From assembly GCA_020636045.1 (NCBI GenBank), contig JACJYP010000006.1, positions 1-64,000 of the forward strand: DNA of 64,000 nucleotides, read 5' to 3'. Origin of the DNA: Lewinellaceae bacterium. Its GTDB lineage: Bacteria; Bacteroidota; Bacteroidia; Chitinophagales; Saprospiraceae. Every line of letters begins with the position of its first letter. Within the stretch, counting starts at the first letter, position 1. The position numbers and the translations under genes are program-made. Below, one piece after another: positions 13,997-22,464 of this stretch. Below the pieces are notes generated by a model, which saw only the letters and a program-made list of their open reading frames with translations, did not search any database and was not told the DNA's origin.

Positions 13997-16498
13997 TCAT
14001 TCCTGCCAGTACACCCGCTTCACCCGCTCCGAAATATTGGTGAACACCTCATAGGGTATCGTCTGGAGGCAAGCCGCCAGCACCTGTACGGGCGGATCTT
14101 CACCGAAAATGGTCACCTCGTCTCCTTCGGCTGCCTCGGGAATGTGCGTCACGTCGATCATGGACATGTCCATGCAGATGTTGCCGATCGTAGGCGCCTG
14201 CCGGCCGCGCACGCTCACGGAATAGCGCCCGTTGCCCGCCAGGCGCAGGAAACCGTCGGCGTAGCCGATGCTGATGGTGGCGATGCGCGCGTCGGCGCCG
14301 ACGGGTCCGTTGCGGTTGTAGCCGACTGTTTCGCCCGCCCGCACCTGCCTGATCTGGCTGATCGTGGCTTTCAGCACGTTCACCACGCGCAACTGGCCCT
14401 GCATTTCCCCTGCATCGACGCCGTAAAGCCCGATGCCGAGCCGCACCATATCATAGTGGTATTGCGGAAAACGGGCGATGCCGCCGGAGTTGACGATATG
14501 GCGCAGGGGGGCGTAGCCAAGCGTAGCCCCGATCTGTTCGTAAGCGGCGTGGAATGCGGCAGCCTGGCGGTGTGTAAAATCGTCGTGCCCCGCGGCGTCG
14601 CTCGCCGACAGGTGCGAAAAAACGGAACGCACTTCCAGTTCCGGATGTGCGCGCAGGAGCGCCAGGAGTTCTGGCAGATCGCTCTCATCAAAACCGAGGC
14701 GGTGCATTCCGGTATCGAGTTTCAGGTGGATCGCCAGGCGTTTGCCGCCGCCGGAAAAACGGATGAGTTCGCCGAGCAGCCGCAGGCTGTATATCTCTGG
14801 CTCGAGGCGGTAGCGGTACATGGCGTCGAAGCCCGAGGGTTCGGGATTCAGCACGAGAACGGGCAGATTCACACCCGTCTGGCGCAATTCGATGCCCTCG
14901 TCGGCGTAGGCTACGCCGAGATAATCGACCTTGTGGAATTCGAGCAATTTGGCCACTTCCGCCGAGCCGCTGCCGTAACCCGCAGCTTTTACCATCGCCA
15001 GCATGCGGGTGCCGGGTTGCAGCAGGCGGTGGTATGCCTTCAGGTTGTGGATGAGCGCGGTAAGATTGACTTCCAGCGCCGTTTTGTGCGCCTTTTGCTC
15101 GAGCCGGCGGGCAATGCGTTCGAACGCGAAAGGGCGCGCGCCTTTGAGCAGGATCACCGCACCGCTGAAATCGTGTTGCGGCAGCGCCGCCATAAACGCA
15201 TCCGTATCGGGGTAAAAATAGGCGTCGGTGTCCGGCGGCAGGGCAGCGCCGATCGAGGGGATATCGGCGCCGATGCCGATCAGCCGCCCTACTTTATGCT
15301 CCGCAACCAGCGCAGCCACTTTTTCATACAGCTGCCTGCGTTTCAGACCGCTTTGCAGGATGTCCGACAGGATCAAGGTCAGTTTGCCGCTGCGCGCCTG
15401 CTGCGCGGCGAATTGCAGGGCAATGCGCAGCGAAGCCAGGTCGTTGTTGTAAAAATCGTTGATCAGGGTGCTTTGCTGGATGCCGGCTTTTAGTTCGAGG
15501 CGCATTTCCACCGGCTCGAGGCGCGGCAGGCGCGCCTGTATCTGTTCCGGGGAAATGCCAAACCAGTGCAACAGTGCCAGGCAGTGCGCTGTGTTCTCGA
15601 TGGCGGCGGCATCCGTAAAAGGGATCTGCACTTCGTATTGCTCGTGTGTTTTACCCGTCGGAACATTCGCAAACGATACCTGAAGCGCGGTGCGTCCTTC
15701 TGCCTGCGCGACCTGTGTGCTTATCTGCATATCTGCCGCGTTGCCGCCGGCCGACCAGCAAAATAACCGCCGTTCCGCTTTTGCTGTACGCCATTCCTGC
15801 GCAGCCTGGAATACCGATTCGTGATCGGCACAGCAGATCAGCACCTGCGCGTGTCCGAACAGCAGCATCTTTTCCCGCACTTTTTCCGTTTTTGAAGAAA
15901 AGCCCTCGCGGTGCGCCGGCCCGATATTGGTGAAAATGCCGATGGTCGGCCGGATAATGCGCTCCAGCCGTTCCATTTCTCCGGGCTGCGAAATGCCCGC
16001 TTCAAAAAGTGCAAGGGTATTTTCTTCCCGCATTTGCCATACCGAAAGGGGCACGCCTGTCTGCGAATTATAACTTTTGGGACTGCGCACGACATCGAAA
16101 TCGGGCGCCAGCAGCTGGTACAGCCATTCCTTTACCACGGTTTTGCCATTGCTGCCCGTGATGCCCACGACGGGGATATGAAAATGCGCCCGGTGTGCCG
16201 CGGCGAGGCTTTGCAGCGCGTCGAGGGTATCCTCTACGAGCAACACGTTGGCGTCCGGCATATGCGTCAGGTCGATTTGCCGGCTCAGCACAAAATGCCG
16301 GACGCCCGCGCGATAGGCTTCTTCTGCGTGGCGATGCCCGTCGTGCCGTTCGCCCCGGATGGCAAAAAACAGGGAATAAGCCGGCGCCGAAACGTGGCGG
16401 CTGTCGAGCAACAGGCGTTCTATTGGCGCCATCGGGTCTGCCTGCTGCTGCCACGTAGCGCCGATGATGTGCAGGATATTATCGAGGGTGTACGTCAT
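13997..16498 (-). CDS. murF-alr: Bifunctional MurF / alanine racemase
   Basis: This is 833 residues, a fusion common in Bacteroidota. Residues 1-450 are UDP-N-acetylmuramoyl-tripeptide:D-Ala-D-Ala ligase: GITGSNGKTVVKEWL is the ATP loop, and NSQTGVPLSVW and FTNIGPAHREGF are Mur-ligase blocks. Residues ~465-833 are alanine racemase: MLAMVKAAGYGSG carries the PLP lysine, RLGIGLYGVD the conserved barrel region, and ETVGYNRNGPVG and IGYADGF the catalytic-tyrosine area, ending in NISERVKRVYW. The racemase makes the D-Ala that becomes D-Ala-D-Ala, and the ligase attaches it to the peptidoglycan precursor in the cytoplasm. It is transcribed divergently from tsaE across a ~100-base gap. The stop lies 75 bases upstream of the next gene's likely start, on the same strand. 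Confidence 0.95.
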   Translation of the reverse strand: MTYTLDNILHIIGATWQQQADPMAPIERLLLDSRHVSAPAYSLFFAIRGERHDGHRHAEEAYRAGVRHFVLSRQIDLTHMPDANVLLVEDTLDALQSLAAAHRAHFHIPVVGITGSNGKTVVKEWLYQLLAPDFDVVRSPKSYNSQTGVPLSVWQMREENTLALFEAGISQPGEMERLERIIRPTIGIFTNIGPAHREGFSSKTEKVREKMLLFGHAQVLICCADHESVFQAAQEWRTAKAERRLFCWSAGGNAADMQISTQVAQAEGRTALQVSFANVPTGKTHEQYEVQIPFTDAAAIENTAHCLALLHWFGISPEQIQARLPRLEPVEMRLELKAGIQQSTLINDFYNNDLASLRIALQFAAQQARSGKLTLILSDILQSGLKRRQLYEKVAALVAEHKVGRLIGIGADIPSIGAALPPDTDAYFYPDTDAFMAALPQHDFSGAVILLKGARPFAFERIARRLEQKAHKTALEVNLTALIHNLKAYHRLLQPGTRMLAMVKAAGYGSGSAEVAKLLEFHKVDYLGVAYADEGIELRQTGVNLPVLVLNPEPSGFDAMYRYRLEPEIYSLRLLGELIRFSGGGKRLAIHLKLDTGMHRLGFDESDLPELLALLRAHPELEVRSVFSHLSASDAAGHDDFTHRQAAAFHAAYEQIGATLGYAPLRHIVNSGGIARFPQYHYDMVRLGIGLYGVDAGEMQGQLRVVNVLKATISQIRQVRAGETVGYNRNGPVGADARIATISIGYADGFLRLAGNGRYSVSVRGRQAPTIGNICMDMSMIDVTHIPEAAEGDEVTIFGEDPPVQVLAACLQTIPYEVFTNISERVKRVYWQE

Positions 16499-16544
16499 AC
16501 GACGCGAAATTGAGGGATTTCCGGATAATTTGTCTGGCTCATCC

Positions 16545-16552
16545 TATTTTTG
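16545..16552 (+). promoter_or_regulatory. Bacteroidota -7 element (TATTTTTG) before tsaE
   Basis: TATTTTTG fits the TAnnTTTG consensus. A TTTG lies too close upstream for the usual 18-20-base spacing, so the -33 half is unclear. Transcription would start near 16559, which supports the short tsaE start at 16602 over an ATG at 16464 that lies upstream of this element. Confidence 0.4.
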
Positions 16553-16601
16553 CGCCTGCCCGGGTATCATCCGGGGCATTATTCAGATCAAACGATACCG
16601 C

Positions 16602-17027
16602 TTGGAACTGCCGGTCAATTCTCTTGCCGAACTGGAAACCTGCATCCCCGCGGTGCTGGATGCGCTCGACGGCCGCCGAAAGATCGCCCTCTACGGCGAA
16701 ATGGGCGCTGGAAAAACGAGCTTCGTCGCTGCGTTTTGCCGTTATCTGGGCGTTCGCGATACCACGGCAAGTCCGACCTTTTCACTTATCAATCAATATA
16801 GGTACGTTCTTTCCGACGGATCCACGGCGCTGTTCCACCACCTCGACCTTTACCGGCTGAACACGCCGCAGGAAGCGCTCGACATCGGCATCGAAGACCT
16901 GCTGTACGACCCCTGGTACTGCGTGATCGAGTGGCCGCAGCTGGCTGAATCGCTGCTGCCGGACGGTTTTGCGAAAATTCAGATTGAAATAACCGGCGAA
17001 ACTTCCCGGCGAATTATAATTTTGTAA
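16602..17027 (+). CDS. tsaE: tRNA threonylcarbamoyladenosine biosynthesis ATPase TsaE
   Basis: It has 141 residues from a TTG at 16602, the usual TsaE length. An in-frame ATG at 16464 would run back into the divergent murF-alr start and add 46 residues without family resemblance. The protein has ALYGEMGAGKTSFVAAF (P-loop), SPTFSLINQY (switch I-like SPTF), the block HHLDLYRL and a Walker B region ending VIEWPQLAESLLP, in the classic TsaE order. TsaE works with TsaB and TsaD to place t6A at position 37 of ANN-decoding tRNAs in the cytoplasm. A promoter-like TATTTTTG precedes this start. The alanine dehydrogenase gene follows on the same strand after 116 bases. Confidence 0.85.
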   Translation: MELPVNSLAELETCIPAVLDALDGRRKIALYGEMGAGKTSFVAAFCRYLGVRDTTASPTFSLINQYRYVLSDGSTALFHHLDLYRLNTPQEALDIGIEDLLYDPWYCVIEWPQLAESLLPDGFAKIQIEITGETSRRIIIL

Positions 17028-17143
17028 ATGAATGCCTTGCCGTTGCCGCAGGTTTTCACCCGCAGGGCATTCCGATAACACTTCAAAGCGCTTTCCGAAA
17101 CGTCGCGGCTTCCTGCGCAGTCAGCTGCCATAAACTTGTTCTA

Positions 17144-18337
17144 ATGGAAACCCTTTCAGTACCACGCACCAAGGCCGAAATGTTGCAGGTGCACCCAAAG
17201 CAACAACGCCTGTTTATCGGCATCCCCAGGGAAACCACCCTGCAGGAAAACCGCGTGGCGCTGGTGCCGCATTCGGTTGCGACCCTCACGGCGCACGGCC
17301 ACAAGGTTGTCGTGGAAACGGGCGCAGGCGAAAAAACCAAATTTACCGACCACGACTATTCGGAGGCAGGAGCCGAGATCGCCCACAGCAGGGAAGATGT
17401 GTTCAAAGCCGACGTGCTGCTCAAAGTCGCGCCGCCGGTGCTGGAAGAGGTGGACCTGATGCGCCCCAACCAGGTGCTGATCTCGCCCATCCATCTGCCC
17501 CTGCTCGACCCCGAGTACATCGTGAAACTGCAAAAAAAGCGGGTCATTGCGCTTGCAATGGAGTATATCCGCGACGACGATACGGGCATGTTCCCCATCG
17601 TGCATGTGATGAGCGAGATCGCCGGTATCAGCGCCATCCTCATCGCGGCCGAGTTGCTGGCGACCACCCGCGGCGGCAAGGGCGTGCTGCTGGGCGGCAT
17701 CGCCGGGGTGCCGCCGGCCAAGGTGATCATTCTGGGCGCCGGAGTCGTGGCCGAATTCTCCACCCGTACGGCGCTGGGCCTCGGCGCCGAAGTGCGCATC
17801 ATCGACAACAATGTGTACAAACTCATGCGCCTGCAAAATCAGGTGGGGCGGCAGTTGCACACCTCGGTCGTCAATCCGGCTCATCTGCGCGAGCAACTGC
17901 TGACGGCCGACGTTGCCATCGGCGCCGTGCATTCGCGGCAGGGCCGAACGCCGGTGCTGGTATCGGATGACATCGTCCGGAGTATGAAACCCGGCTCGGT
18001 GATCGTGGATGTGAGCATCGACCAGGGGGGCTGCTTCGAAACCTCCGTTGCCACCACCCATGAGAAGCCGACGTTCGAAAAACACGGGGTGATCCACTAT
18101 TGCGTGCCCAATATCGCCTCCAGGGTAGCGGGCACCGCATCCGACGCCATCAGCAATATCCTCACGTCGCTGCTGTTGAAAGCGGAGTCGGGAGGCATCC
18201 TGCCGCTGATCACCAGCCACGAAGGCCTGCGCAACGGCGTTTATACCTACAAAGGTTGCCTGACCAATACCTACCTGGGCGAGCGTTTCGATCTGAAAAG
18301 CACCAGCCTGGATCTGCTCATCACCTCCGATTTTTGA
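17144..18337 (+). CDS. ald: Alanine dehydrogenase
   Basis: This encodes 397 residues. IGIPRETTLQENRVALVP is the N-terminal signature of the alanine dehydrogenase/transhydrogenase family. MEYIRDDDTG and MSEIAGISA follow, then the NAD-binding Rossmann fold VIILGAGVVAEFSTRTALGLG with an acid after strand 2 (IIDNN), and VIVDVSIDQGGCFETS near the active site. It interconverts L-alanine and pyruvate with NAD in the cytoplasm. Its length and the absence of a transhydrogenase membrane part favour Ald. It starts 116 bases after tsaE and converges with the MazG-like gene at 18359. The first ~20 residues are less conserved; an ATG at 17180 is an alternative start. Confidence 0.92.
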   Translation: METLSVPRTKAEMLQVHPKQQRLFIGIPRETTLQENRVALVPHSVATLTAHGHKVVVETGAGEKTKFTDHDYSEAGAEIAHSREDVFKADVLLKVAPPVLEEVDLMRPNQVLISPIHLPLLDPEYIVKLQKKRVIALAMEYIRDDDTGMFPIVHVMSEIAGISAILIAAELLATTRGGKGVLLGGIAGVPPAKVIILGAGVVAEFSTRTALGLGAEVRIIDNNVYKLMRLQNQVGRQLHTSVVNPAHLREQLLTADVAIGAVHSRQGRTPVLVSDDIVRSMKPGSVIVDVSIDQGGCFETSVATTHEKPTFEKHGVIHYCVPNIASRVAGTASDAISNILTSLLLKAESGGILPLITSHEGLRNGVYTYKGCLTNTYLGERFDLKSTSLDLLITSDF

Positions 18338-18358
18338 TCGGGGAAACAATCGGCGGGT

Positions 18359-18709
18359 TCATTTCAATTTCTTGTTGGCGGCGTGCCGGGCGGCATCGCG
18401 AACCGTCTTTTTCTCCATGTTTTTCCGGAGCGCCTCGGTGAGATCGACGCCGGTCTGGTTGGCCAGGCAGATCAGTACGAACAGCACGTCGGCCATTTCG
18501 TCGGCCAGGTCGGTGCGTGCCGAGGCGGCCAGGTCGGGCGTTTTGAATGACTGTTCGCCGTAGAGGCGCGCCATCAGCCGCGCTACTTCGCCCACTTCTT
18601 CCATCAGGATGGCGGTATTGGTGAGTTCGCCGTAGTATCGGACGCCTATGCTGCGTATCCAGGTGTCCACGGTCGTTTGTGCTTCCTGTAATGTCATCGG
18701 ATGTGTCAT
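18359..18709 (-). CDS. MazG-like nucleotide pyrophosphohydrolase
   Basis: This encodes 116 residues, one MazG domain. ILMEEVGEVARLMARLYG and DLADEMADVLFVLICLAN are the paired E-x-x-E and E-x-x-D helices that bind Mg2+, and a Lys/Arg-rich tail follows. Such single-domain enzymes hydrolyse non-canonical or excess nucleoside triphosphates to monophosphates (house-cleaning). The ATG at 18709 directly abuts the TAA of the radical SAM gene, so they are co-transcribed and probably translationally coupled. An ATG four codons in is an alternative start. Eukaryotic/bacterial iMazG-type enzymes of this size often prefer dCTP-like substrates; this cannot be read from sequence. Confidence 0.88.
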   Translation of the reverse strand: MTHPMTLQEAQTTVDTWIRSIGVRYYGELTNTAILMEEVGEVARLMARLYGEQSFKTPDLAASARTDLADEMADVLFVLICLANQTGVDLTEALRKNMEKKTVRDAARHAANKKLK

Positions 18710-19732
18710 TTATGCCCATACGCTGCACCCTTCCGTGCAGTTCTGGCAGATATCGATCTGATCGCGGCCTTTAAGGATGGCCCTGCGAAAATCATTGTAA
18801 GCCCGGCTGTGCCAAAGATCCTGGAAAGAACTTTTTTTCAGGTCGCCGAGGGTGTGCAGGGCGTCCTTGTCAAAGCAGCAGGGCACCACAAGCCCGTTCC
18901 AGGTGATCACGCAGGAATGCCAGAGTTTCCAGCACTGATTGGCCAGCGTATGTTTCACCACCCAGCGGCCGTCGGGGCCCTGACGGTAGCGCGCGTAACG
19001 GTCGTTTTGCGGGATCAGCGGATTGCCCTGCTCGTAGTCGTACACCTGCGCCGTTTTTAATTTTACCTCGTCCACGCCGATCTCGCGCGCCAGGCGATAT
19101 ATCTCCGGGATCTGGTGTTCGTTGGGTCGCACAACGAGAAACTGGAACACAATATGCGGCCGCCTGCTTTTCAGCCGTTTTTTCCAGGCAACCACGTTGC
19201 GGGCGCCCTGCAGCACATGCTCCAGTTTGCCGCCGATGCGGTATTGCGCGTACACATCCTGTGTGGTGCCGTCCACGGAAATGATGAGGCGGTCGAGCCC
19301 CGACTCCACAGTACGCCGGGCGTTCGCGTCGTTGAGAAAATGGCCGTTGGTACTTGTGATGGTGAAAATGCGGCGCCGGTGCGCGTAGGCCACCATATCG
19401 AGAAAATCAGGATGGATATACGGCTCTCCCTGGAAATAGAAGATCAGGTAAAACAGGTCGCGGTGCATCTCATCCACGATGTTCCTGAAAAAACCGGCCT
19501 TGAGATTGCCGGTATCGCGCTGGAACGAACGCAGTCCGCTCGGGCATTCGGGGCAGCGGAGGTTGCAGGCGGTGGTGGGTTCGATGCTGACCGTGACCGG
19601 CATACCCCACTGGATGGGCCTGCGCGTCCATTTGGATAAATAGAACGAAGACAATACTTTAGCAAAATTCCAGGCGCGTCGTACGCTGAGTTTTGTCAAA
19701 AAGTTGAGGCTGTCGTTCAGAAAAATTTTCAT
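18710..19732 (-). CDS. Radical SAM protein with SPASM-type C-terminus
   Basis: From the ATG at 19732 this is 340 residues; an in-frame start at 19816 would add a basic stretch unlike the family. TTACNLRCPECPSG holds the CxxxCxxC cluster motif, and FYFQGEPYIHP is the GGE-like SAM block. The C-terminus has CVITWNGLVVPCCFD and CQNCTEGC, the cysteine pattern of a SPASM/Twitch auxiliary iron-sulphur domain. Relatives include peptide-modifying and sulfatase-maturing enzymes, but many Bacteroidota copies with this short layout are uncharacterised. No precursor peptide or sulfatase lies nearby. It abuts the MazG-like gene. A CAAAGGTA (reverse TACCTTTG) at 19738 is a possible -7 element but would sit too near the start codon for a normal leader. 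Confidence 0.85.
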   Translation of the reverse strand: MKIFLNDSLNFLTKLSVRRAWNFAKVLSSFYLSKWTRRPIQWGMPVTVSIEPTTACNLRCPECPSGLRSFQRDTGNLKAGFFRNIVDEMHRDLFYLIFYFQGEPYIHPDFLDMVAYAHRRRIFTITSTNGHFLNDANARRTVESGLDRLIISVDGTTQDVYAQYRIGGKLEHVLQGARNVVAWKKRLKSRRPHIVFQFLVVRPNEHQIPEIYRLAREIGVDEVKLKTAQVYDYEQGNPLIPQNDRYARYRQGPDGRWVVKHTLANQCWKLWHSCVITWNGLVVPCCFDKDALHTLGDLKKSSFQDLWHSRAYNDFRRAILKGRDQIDICQNCTEGCSVWA

Positions 19733-19749
19733 CGGAACAAAGGTAGAAG

Positions 19750-19779
19750 TTTGGCCATGGACCTGCCGTTTTACCTTTG
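19750..19779 (+). promoter_or_regulatory. Bacteroidota-type promoter before the PKD-like gene
   Basis: TTTG (19750-19753), 18 bases, then TACCTTTG (19772-19779), matching the TTTG / TAnnTTTG consensus. Transcription would start about 19786, giving a leader near 55 bases for the gene at 19840. Confidence 0.6.
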
Positions 19780-19839
19780 TGCTGATTTTGAAAGTTTTCT
19801 GCACTTTCCGACTCAAACATTTTTAAAACAAACGGACTT

Positions 19840-20334
19840 ATGACAAAGGAAACCAAGGGCGCAAAAGGGAAAAACCGGGAAACCATATTGCTCGTCATTG
19901 TGGCCCTGTTCGGGCTGGCGGGCCTGATCGCCCTGCAGGTGTCGCGCAAAAACGCGACCGGCGGCCGCACGGAAGACCGCGCCGTGGTGCAGGTGGAAAA
20001 TGCGGAGGGCGACAACCCCGAGGCATCGGCGCCGATCCAGAAGATACCCGGCGAATTGCTGCGCACCAGCGAATACCCCGAGGCCGGCAAACCGTTCAGG
20101 TTTTTCATGAGCAAATACAGCCAGGGACCGGAATACGAACTCGATTTCGGCGACGGCTCGCCACGCAAAAAATTTGTGGACGGCGCCGTGCAGCACACCT
20201 TCCGGAAGCACGGCCCCTGCGTGGTGACGCTCTATGCGCGTTACGAAGGCCAGGAAGTGGCCCTCGATACCTTGCGCAAGATCGTGGCGCGGGTAAAGGA
20301 AGATGCACCGATCGCGCCGATCCTCGACTTTTGA
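19840..20334 (+). CDS. Membrane-anchored protein with PKD-like domain
   Basis: This encodes 164 residues. A basic N-terminus precedes one membrane helix (TILLVIVALFGLAGLIALQV, ~20-39), then a linker rich in charged residues. A compact beta domain follows with YELDFGDGSPRK and QHTFRKHGPCVVTLYARYEG, the FGDGS...HTF...G.Y.V pattern of PKD folds. It is likely anchored in the inner membrane with the PKD domain outside the cytoplasm, where such domains mediate protein-protein contact. It is divergent from the radical SAM gene, with its own promoter. Function unknown. The ATP-grasp gene downstream has a separate promoter, so the two need not be one operon. Confidence 0.75.
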   Translation: MTKETKGAKGKNRETILLVIVALFGLAGLIALQVSRKNATGGRTEDRAVVQVENAEGDNPEASAPIQKIPGELLRTSEYPEAGKPFRFFMSKYSQGPEYELDFGDGSPRKKFVDGAVQHTFRKHGPCVVTLYARYEGQEVALDTLRKIVARVKEDAPIAPILDF

Positions 20335-20370
20335 GGCATTTGTACCCAAGCATATTTATTTTCCCGAACA

Positions 20371-20401
20371 TTTGGCAGGCAGCGCCTTTTAAGTAGTTTT
20401 G
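20371..20401 (+). promoter_or_regulatory. Bacteroidota-type promoter before the ATP-grasp gene
   Basis: TTTG (20371-20374), exactly 19 bases, then TAGTTTTG (20394-20401). Both halves match the consensus with ideal spacing. The start site would be near 20408, about 40 bases ahead of the ATG at 20449. Confidence 0.8.
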
Positions 20402-20448
20402 TCGCAAGCCAACCCTCCTTTAATTATCTCTCTTTAACTCAGAAAGGA

Positions 20449-21456
20449 ATGAAGAAAATCGGAATTTTACACGGCAAGGAATCCTCGTTCCCCGAAGCCT
20501 TCGTGGAGCGCATCAACGCCAAAAAGGTCAAAGGCGTGCACGCCGAGCCGACACTCGTCGATGAACTGATGCAGGGCGAGTCCAGCGGCTACGCCGTTAT
20601 GATCGACCGGATCAGCCAGGACGTGCCCTTTTACCGCGCTTACCTGAAAAACGCCGCATTGAACGGCACGGCGGTACTGAACAACCCGTTCTGGTGGAGT
20701 GCCGACGAGAAATTTTTCAACAACTGCCTGTCGACCAAGATCGGCGTGCCGGTGCCGCGCACGGTATTGCTTCCCTCCAAACAGATGCCGCCGGATACCA
20801 GCGCGCAGAGTTTCCGGAATATGAAATATCCGCTGGACTGGGAGAAAATGATCGATTACCTGGGCGGTTTTCCGTTGTTCATGAAACCGCACGCCGGCGG
20901 AGGCTGGAAGAACGTTTACAAGGTCAATAACTTCGACGAGTTTTTCCGCGACTACAACGAAACGAACACGCTGGTCATGCTCCTGCAGGAAGCCATTGAT
21001 TTCGACGCCTATTTCCGCTGCTATTGCCTTGGCGGCAAATATGTGCGCATCATGGACTACGAGCCGCGCAACCCGCACCACCTGCGCTATGTGGCCGACC
21101 ACAAAGTATCGAAAGCCCTGCGCGACCAGATGCACGAACTGGTTTTGCGCATCAACCACGCCCTGGGCTACGACTTCAATACAGTAGAATTTGCCATACG
21201 CGACGGCGTGCCGTACGCCATCGACTTTTGCAACCCCGCTCCCGACGCCGACGTGAACTCTGTCGGGGAGGAAAATTTCGAATGGGTGGTGGAAAATGCG
21301 GCCAATATGGCGATCGAACGGGCGCTGGCGCACAAAGACGGCGGCAACAACCTTACCTGGGGCCATTTTGTACAGGACTCCGTAGCGGGCAAAATGTCGT
21401 CCGTTTCGGAAGCTGCCGCGCCGAAAAAAGGCAAGGTTTCCAAAGCAAAAAAGTAG
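20449..21456 (+). CDS. ATP-grasp family ligase-like protein
   Basis: This encodes 335 residues. FPLFMKPHAGGGWKNVYKV (near 145-163) is the ATP-grasp phosphate-binding region, MLLQEAIDFDAYFRCYCLGG the middle strand pair, and FNTVEFAIRDGVPYAIDFCNPAPDAD the Mg2+-binding Glu/Asn block, all in RimK/D-Ala-ligase-like order. The last ~20 residues are Lys/Ala-rich and probably disordered. ATP-grasp enzymes join a carboxylate to an amine or thiol through an acyl-phosphate. The substrate is unknown; this version is a stand-alone Bacteroidota type often found near other amine-ligase genes, which are not seen here. It has a well-formed promoter of its own and is followed by a terminator shared with the ribosomal-protein operon on the other strand. 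Confidence 0.8.
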   Translation: MKKIGILHGKESSFPEAFVERINAKKVKGVHAEPTLVDELMQGESSGYAVMIDRISQDVPFYRAYLKNAALNGTAVLNNPFWWSADEKFFNNCLSTKIGVPVPRTVLLPSKQMPPDTSAQSFRNMKYPLDWEKMIDYLGGFPLFMKPHAGGGWKNVYKVNNFDEFFRDYNETNTLVMLLQEAIDFDAYFRCYCLGGKYVRIMDYEPRNPHHLRYVADHKVSKALRDQMHELVLRINHALGYDFNTVEFAIRDGVPYAIDFCNPAPDADVNSVGEENFEWVVENAANMAIERALAHKDGGNNLTWGHFVQDSVAGKMSSVSEAAAPKKGKVSKAKK

Positions 21457-21477
21457 ACCTAAAAAGGTCATTACAGA

Positions 21478-21528
21478 ATAAAAAAGAGCCATCCCGGCAA
21501 TGTGCGCGGGATGGCTCCTGTATTTTCC
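21478..21528. terminator. Bidirectional terminator between ATP-grasp gene and rplI
   Basis: GAGCCATCCCG (21486-21496) and CGGGATGGCTC (21507-21517) form a perfect 11-bp stem with a 10-base loop. On the minus strand it is followed by TTTTTTATT, ending the rpsF-rpsR-rplI transcript. On the plus strand a weaker TGTATTTT follows. Confidence 0.88.
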
Positions 21529-21540
21529 GGGAAGCTGGGA

Positions 21541-22074
21541 TCAGGCCTCCGCCTCTTCTTCCGCTTCGGCCTCCGCCTCTTCCGTTTCCGGTTCTTCAAC
21601 CGGGGCGATCGACGTTTCTACGACCAGCGTGCCTTCGGGTACTACTTCGAAGTTCACCTCCTGCACCACTTCCGGGTGGAATTTCACCGTGGCGGTGTAA
21701 GTGCCGAGTTCCTTTACCTCTTCGGGCATTTCGATGATGCGCTTGTCAACCTCCACGCCTACTTCTTTCATGGCATTTGCCAGGTGTTGGGCGGTAACGG
21801 AGCCGAACAGGCGGCCTGTCTCGCCGGCTTTTGCCTGCACTTTCAGCGCGGCGCCGGTAATTTTGGCAGCCAGTTCTTTGAGCGAGTCGACGATCGCTGC
21901 TTCTTTTTTGGCCGCCTGCTTTTTCAGGCCCTCCAGGCGGGAGAGGTTGCTTTTGTTGGCAACGATGGCCAGCCCTTTCGGGATCAGGTAGTTGCGGCCG
22001 TAGCCGTCTTTTACTTTGACGACTTCGTGCTTGGCGCCTACCTTGTCAATATGTTCGAGCAGAATGATATTCAT
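21541..22074 (-). CDS. rplI: 50S ribosomal protein bL9
   Basis: This encodes 177 residues. The N-terminal MNIILLEHIDKVGAKHEVV and DGYGRNYLIPKGLA blocks are diagnostic of bL9, followed by the long connecting helix and the C-terminal rRNA-binding domain (VTAQHLANAMKEVGVEVDKR). The protein is about 27 residues longer than typical because of an acidic Glu/Ala tail (EEPETEEAEAEAEEEAEA), a feature seen in some Bacteroidota ribosomal proteins. It is third in the rpsF-rpsR-rplI operon, 54 bases after rpsR, and just before the hairpin terminator. Confidence 0.97.
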   Translation of the reverse strand: MNIILLEHIDKVGAKHEVVKVKDGYGRNYLIPKGLAIVANKSNLSRLEGLKKQAAKKEAAIVDSLKELAAKITGAALKVQAKAGETGRLFGSVTAQHLANAMKEVGVEVDKRIIEMPEEVKELGTYTATVKFHPEVVQEVNFEVVPEGTLVVETSIAPVEEPETEEAEAEAEEEAEA

Positions 22075-22128
22075 TGCTGTTGAATTGTTGAGTTTGAAGT
22101 TTGGTAGCCGGCCTGCGGCCGGCAGCGT

Positions 22129-22398
22129 TTATTTCATCAGGTCGGCCACGAAAGGCAGGATCGCCAGGTGGCGGGCACGCTTTACGGCGGTAGCGACGCG
22201 GCGCTGGTATTTCAGGCTGTTGCCTGTGATGCGGCGCGGCAGCAGTTTGCCCTGTTCGTTGATGAATTGCAGCAGGAAGTCGGGGTCTTTGTAATCAATG
22301 TATTTGATGCCGAATTTGCGGAAACGGCAGTATTTTTTGCGGCGCAGCCCGATTTTCGGGTTGCTCAGAAATTTTACATCTTCTCTGGAAGCAGCCAT
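22129..22398 (-). CDS. rpsR: 30S ribosomal protein bS18
   Basis: This encodes 89 residues. KKYCRFRKFGIKYIDYKDPDF and FINEQGKLLPRRITGNSLKYQRRVATAVKRARHLAILPF are near-canonical bS18 sequence: Arg-rich, binding 16S rRNA with bS6 on the platform of the small subunit. It is the middle gene of the operon, 66 bases after rpsF. The start is unambiguous. Confidence 0.98.
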   Translation of the reverse strand: MAASREDVKFLSNPKIGLRRKKYCRFRKFGIKYIDYKDPDFLLQFINEQGKLLPRRITGNSLKYQRRVATAVKRARHLAILPFVADLMK

Positions 22399-22464
22399 GA
22401 TATATATGGTTGTTGATGGATGGTTGAATTGTGAAAAGCCGTCGGTTACGGACAGCCAGTTTGG

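Noticed and set aside
13994..15493. 499-codon plus-strand frame opposite murF-alr
   Set aside because: Antisense to a fully conserved enzyme; His/Arg/Ala-rich, no domain. Same for long frames opposite ald (17156-18349), the ATP-grasp gene (20467-21492), the M4 protease (42554-43831), the nucleotidyltransferase (54088-55224) and the GH13 gene (61276-62496).
16464..16601. 46-residue N-terminal extension of TsaE
   Set aside because: Starts inside the divergent murF-alr gene, precedes the likely promoter and matches no TsaE.
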